A stretch of DNA of 64,000 nucleotides, from the NCBI GenBank assembly GCA_934047225.1, contig OW204012.1, positions 15,500,001 to 15,564,000 on the forward strand, written 5' to 3'. Below, in pieces: positions 63,878-64,000 of this stretch; the first letter of the stretch is position 1; the number at the start of each line of letters is the position of its first letter. Source of the stretch: Ypsolopha sequella (lineage: Eukaryota; Arthropoda; Insecta; Lepidoptera; Ypsolophidae). The notes below the pieces were generated by a model. That model searched no databases, was not told where the DNA came from, and was given only the letters and a program-made list of their open reading frames with translations. A program made the translations under genes and the position numbers.

Positions 63878-64000
63878 CAGTGGCGTGCACAGAACTTTTT
63901 GCGGGAAAAGCAAGCAATGAGCGTTTTTCTCGTTTTTTTTTTCTTAGTTCTTAGCTTTCCTCCAGATGGCGCTGTCCATGTCACATCATAGATAAAAAGT
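63878..64000. mobile_element. hAT-type MITE, cut by the window edge
   Basis: Starts CAGTGGCGTGCACAGAAC, then GGGAAAAGCAA. Same end family as 18120-18377. The right end lies outside. Confidence 0.75.

Overview
This is eukaryotic DNA, most likely from a lepidopteran insect (moth or butterfly). It is AT-rich, single genes are spread over many kilobases, exons are short with GT-AG borders, and intergenic and intronic DNA is crowded with nested transposons and SINE/LINE fragments of kinds I recognise as common in Lepidoptera. The lepidopteran call rests on those repeats and is an inference.

Region 1 (1-9,976, minus strand) holds consecutive exons of a netrin-receptor gene of the Frazzled/Neogenin/DCC family. 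Six exon positions, read from 9,976 down to 2,981, encode Ig domains 1, 2 and the first part of 3. All phases are compatible. The gene leaves the window at the left. Two consecutive exons have been turned into tandem arrays. The Ig2-Ig3 linker exon exists as six near-identical 120-bp units (4,180-4,900), each with its own acceptor and donor, plus one degenerate unit. The end of the next exon with its 5' splice site is repeated at least 28 times as a perfect 108-bp satellite (1-3,015).

Region 2 (10-34 kb) has no recognisable host gene. It contains a degraded tyrosine-recombinase-like gene, RTE and other LINE ends, an 18-bp minisatellite, several MITEs with exact target duplications (hAT 8 bp, PIF/Harbinger TTA), a short gag-only LTR element, and a 4.26-kb DNA transposon (18,459-22,716). 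That transposon carries an uninterrupted 855-codon putative DDE/D transposase, 24-bp terminal inverted repeats and clustered subterminal repeats.

Region 3 (34,409-46,349) is a BEL/Pao LTR retrotransposon (5-bp duplication GTTAT). Its 3' LTR is split by a Ty1/Copia element on the opposite strand (40,980-45,961). Both elements have LTR pairs that look identical by eye, yet both have broken reading frames.

Region 4 (46-64 kb) is repeat-rich DNA without a host gene that I can support: SINEs, LINE 3' ends, a solo Copia LTR, a 154-bp-arm palindrome, a TTAA-flanked MITE, and a second copy of a mobile element also present at 30 kb.

The most unusual signals are the two exon-junction satellites in one axon-guidance receptor gene, and the intact transposase element.
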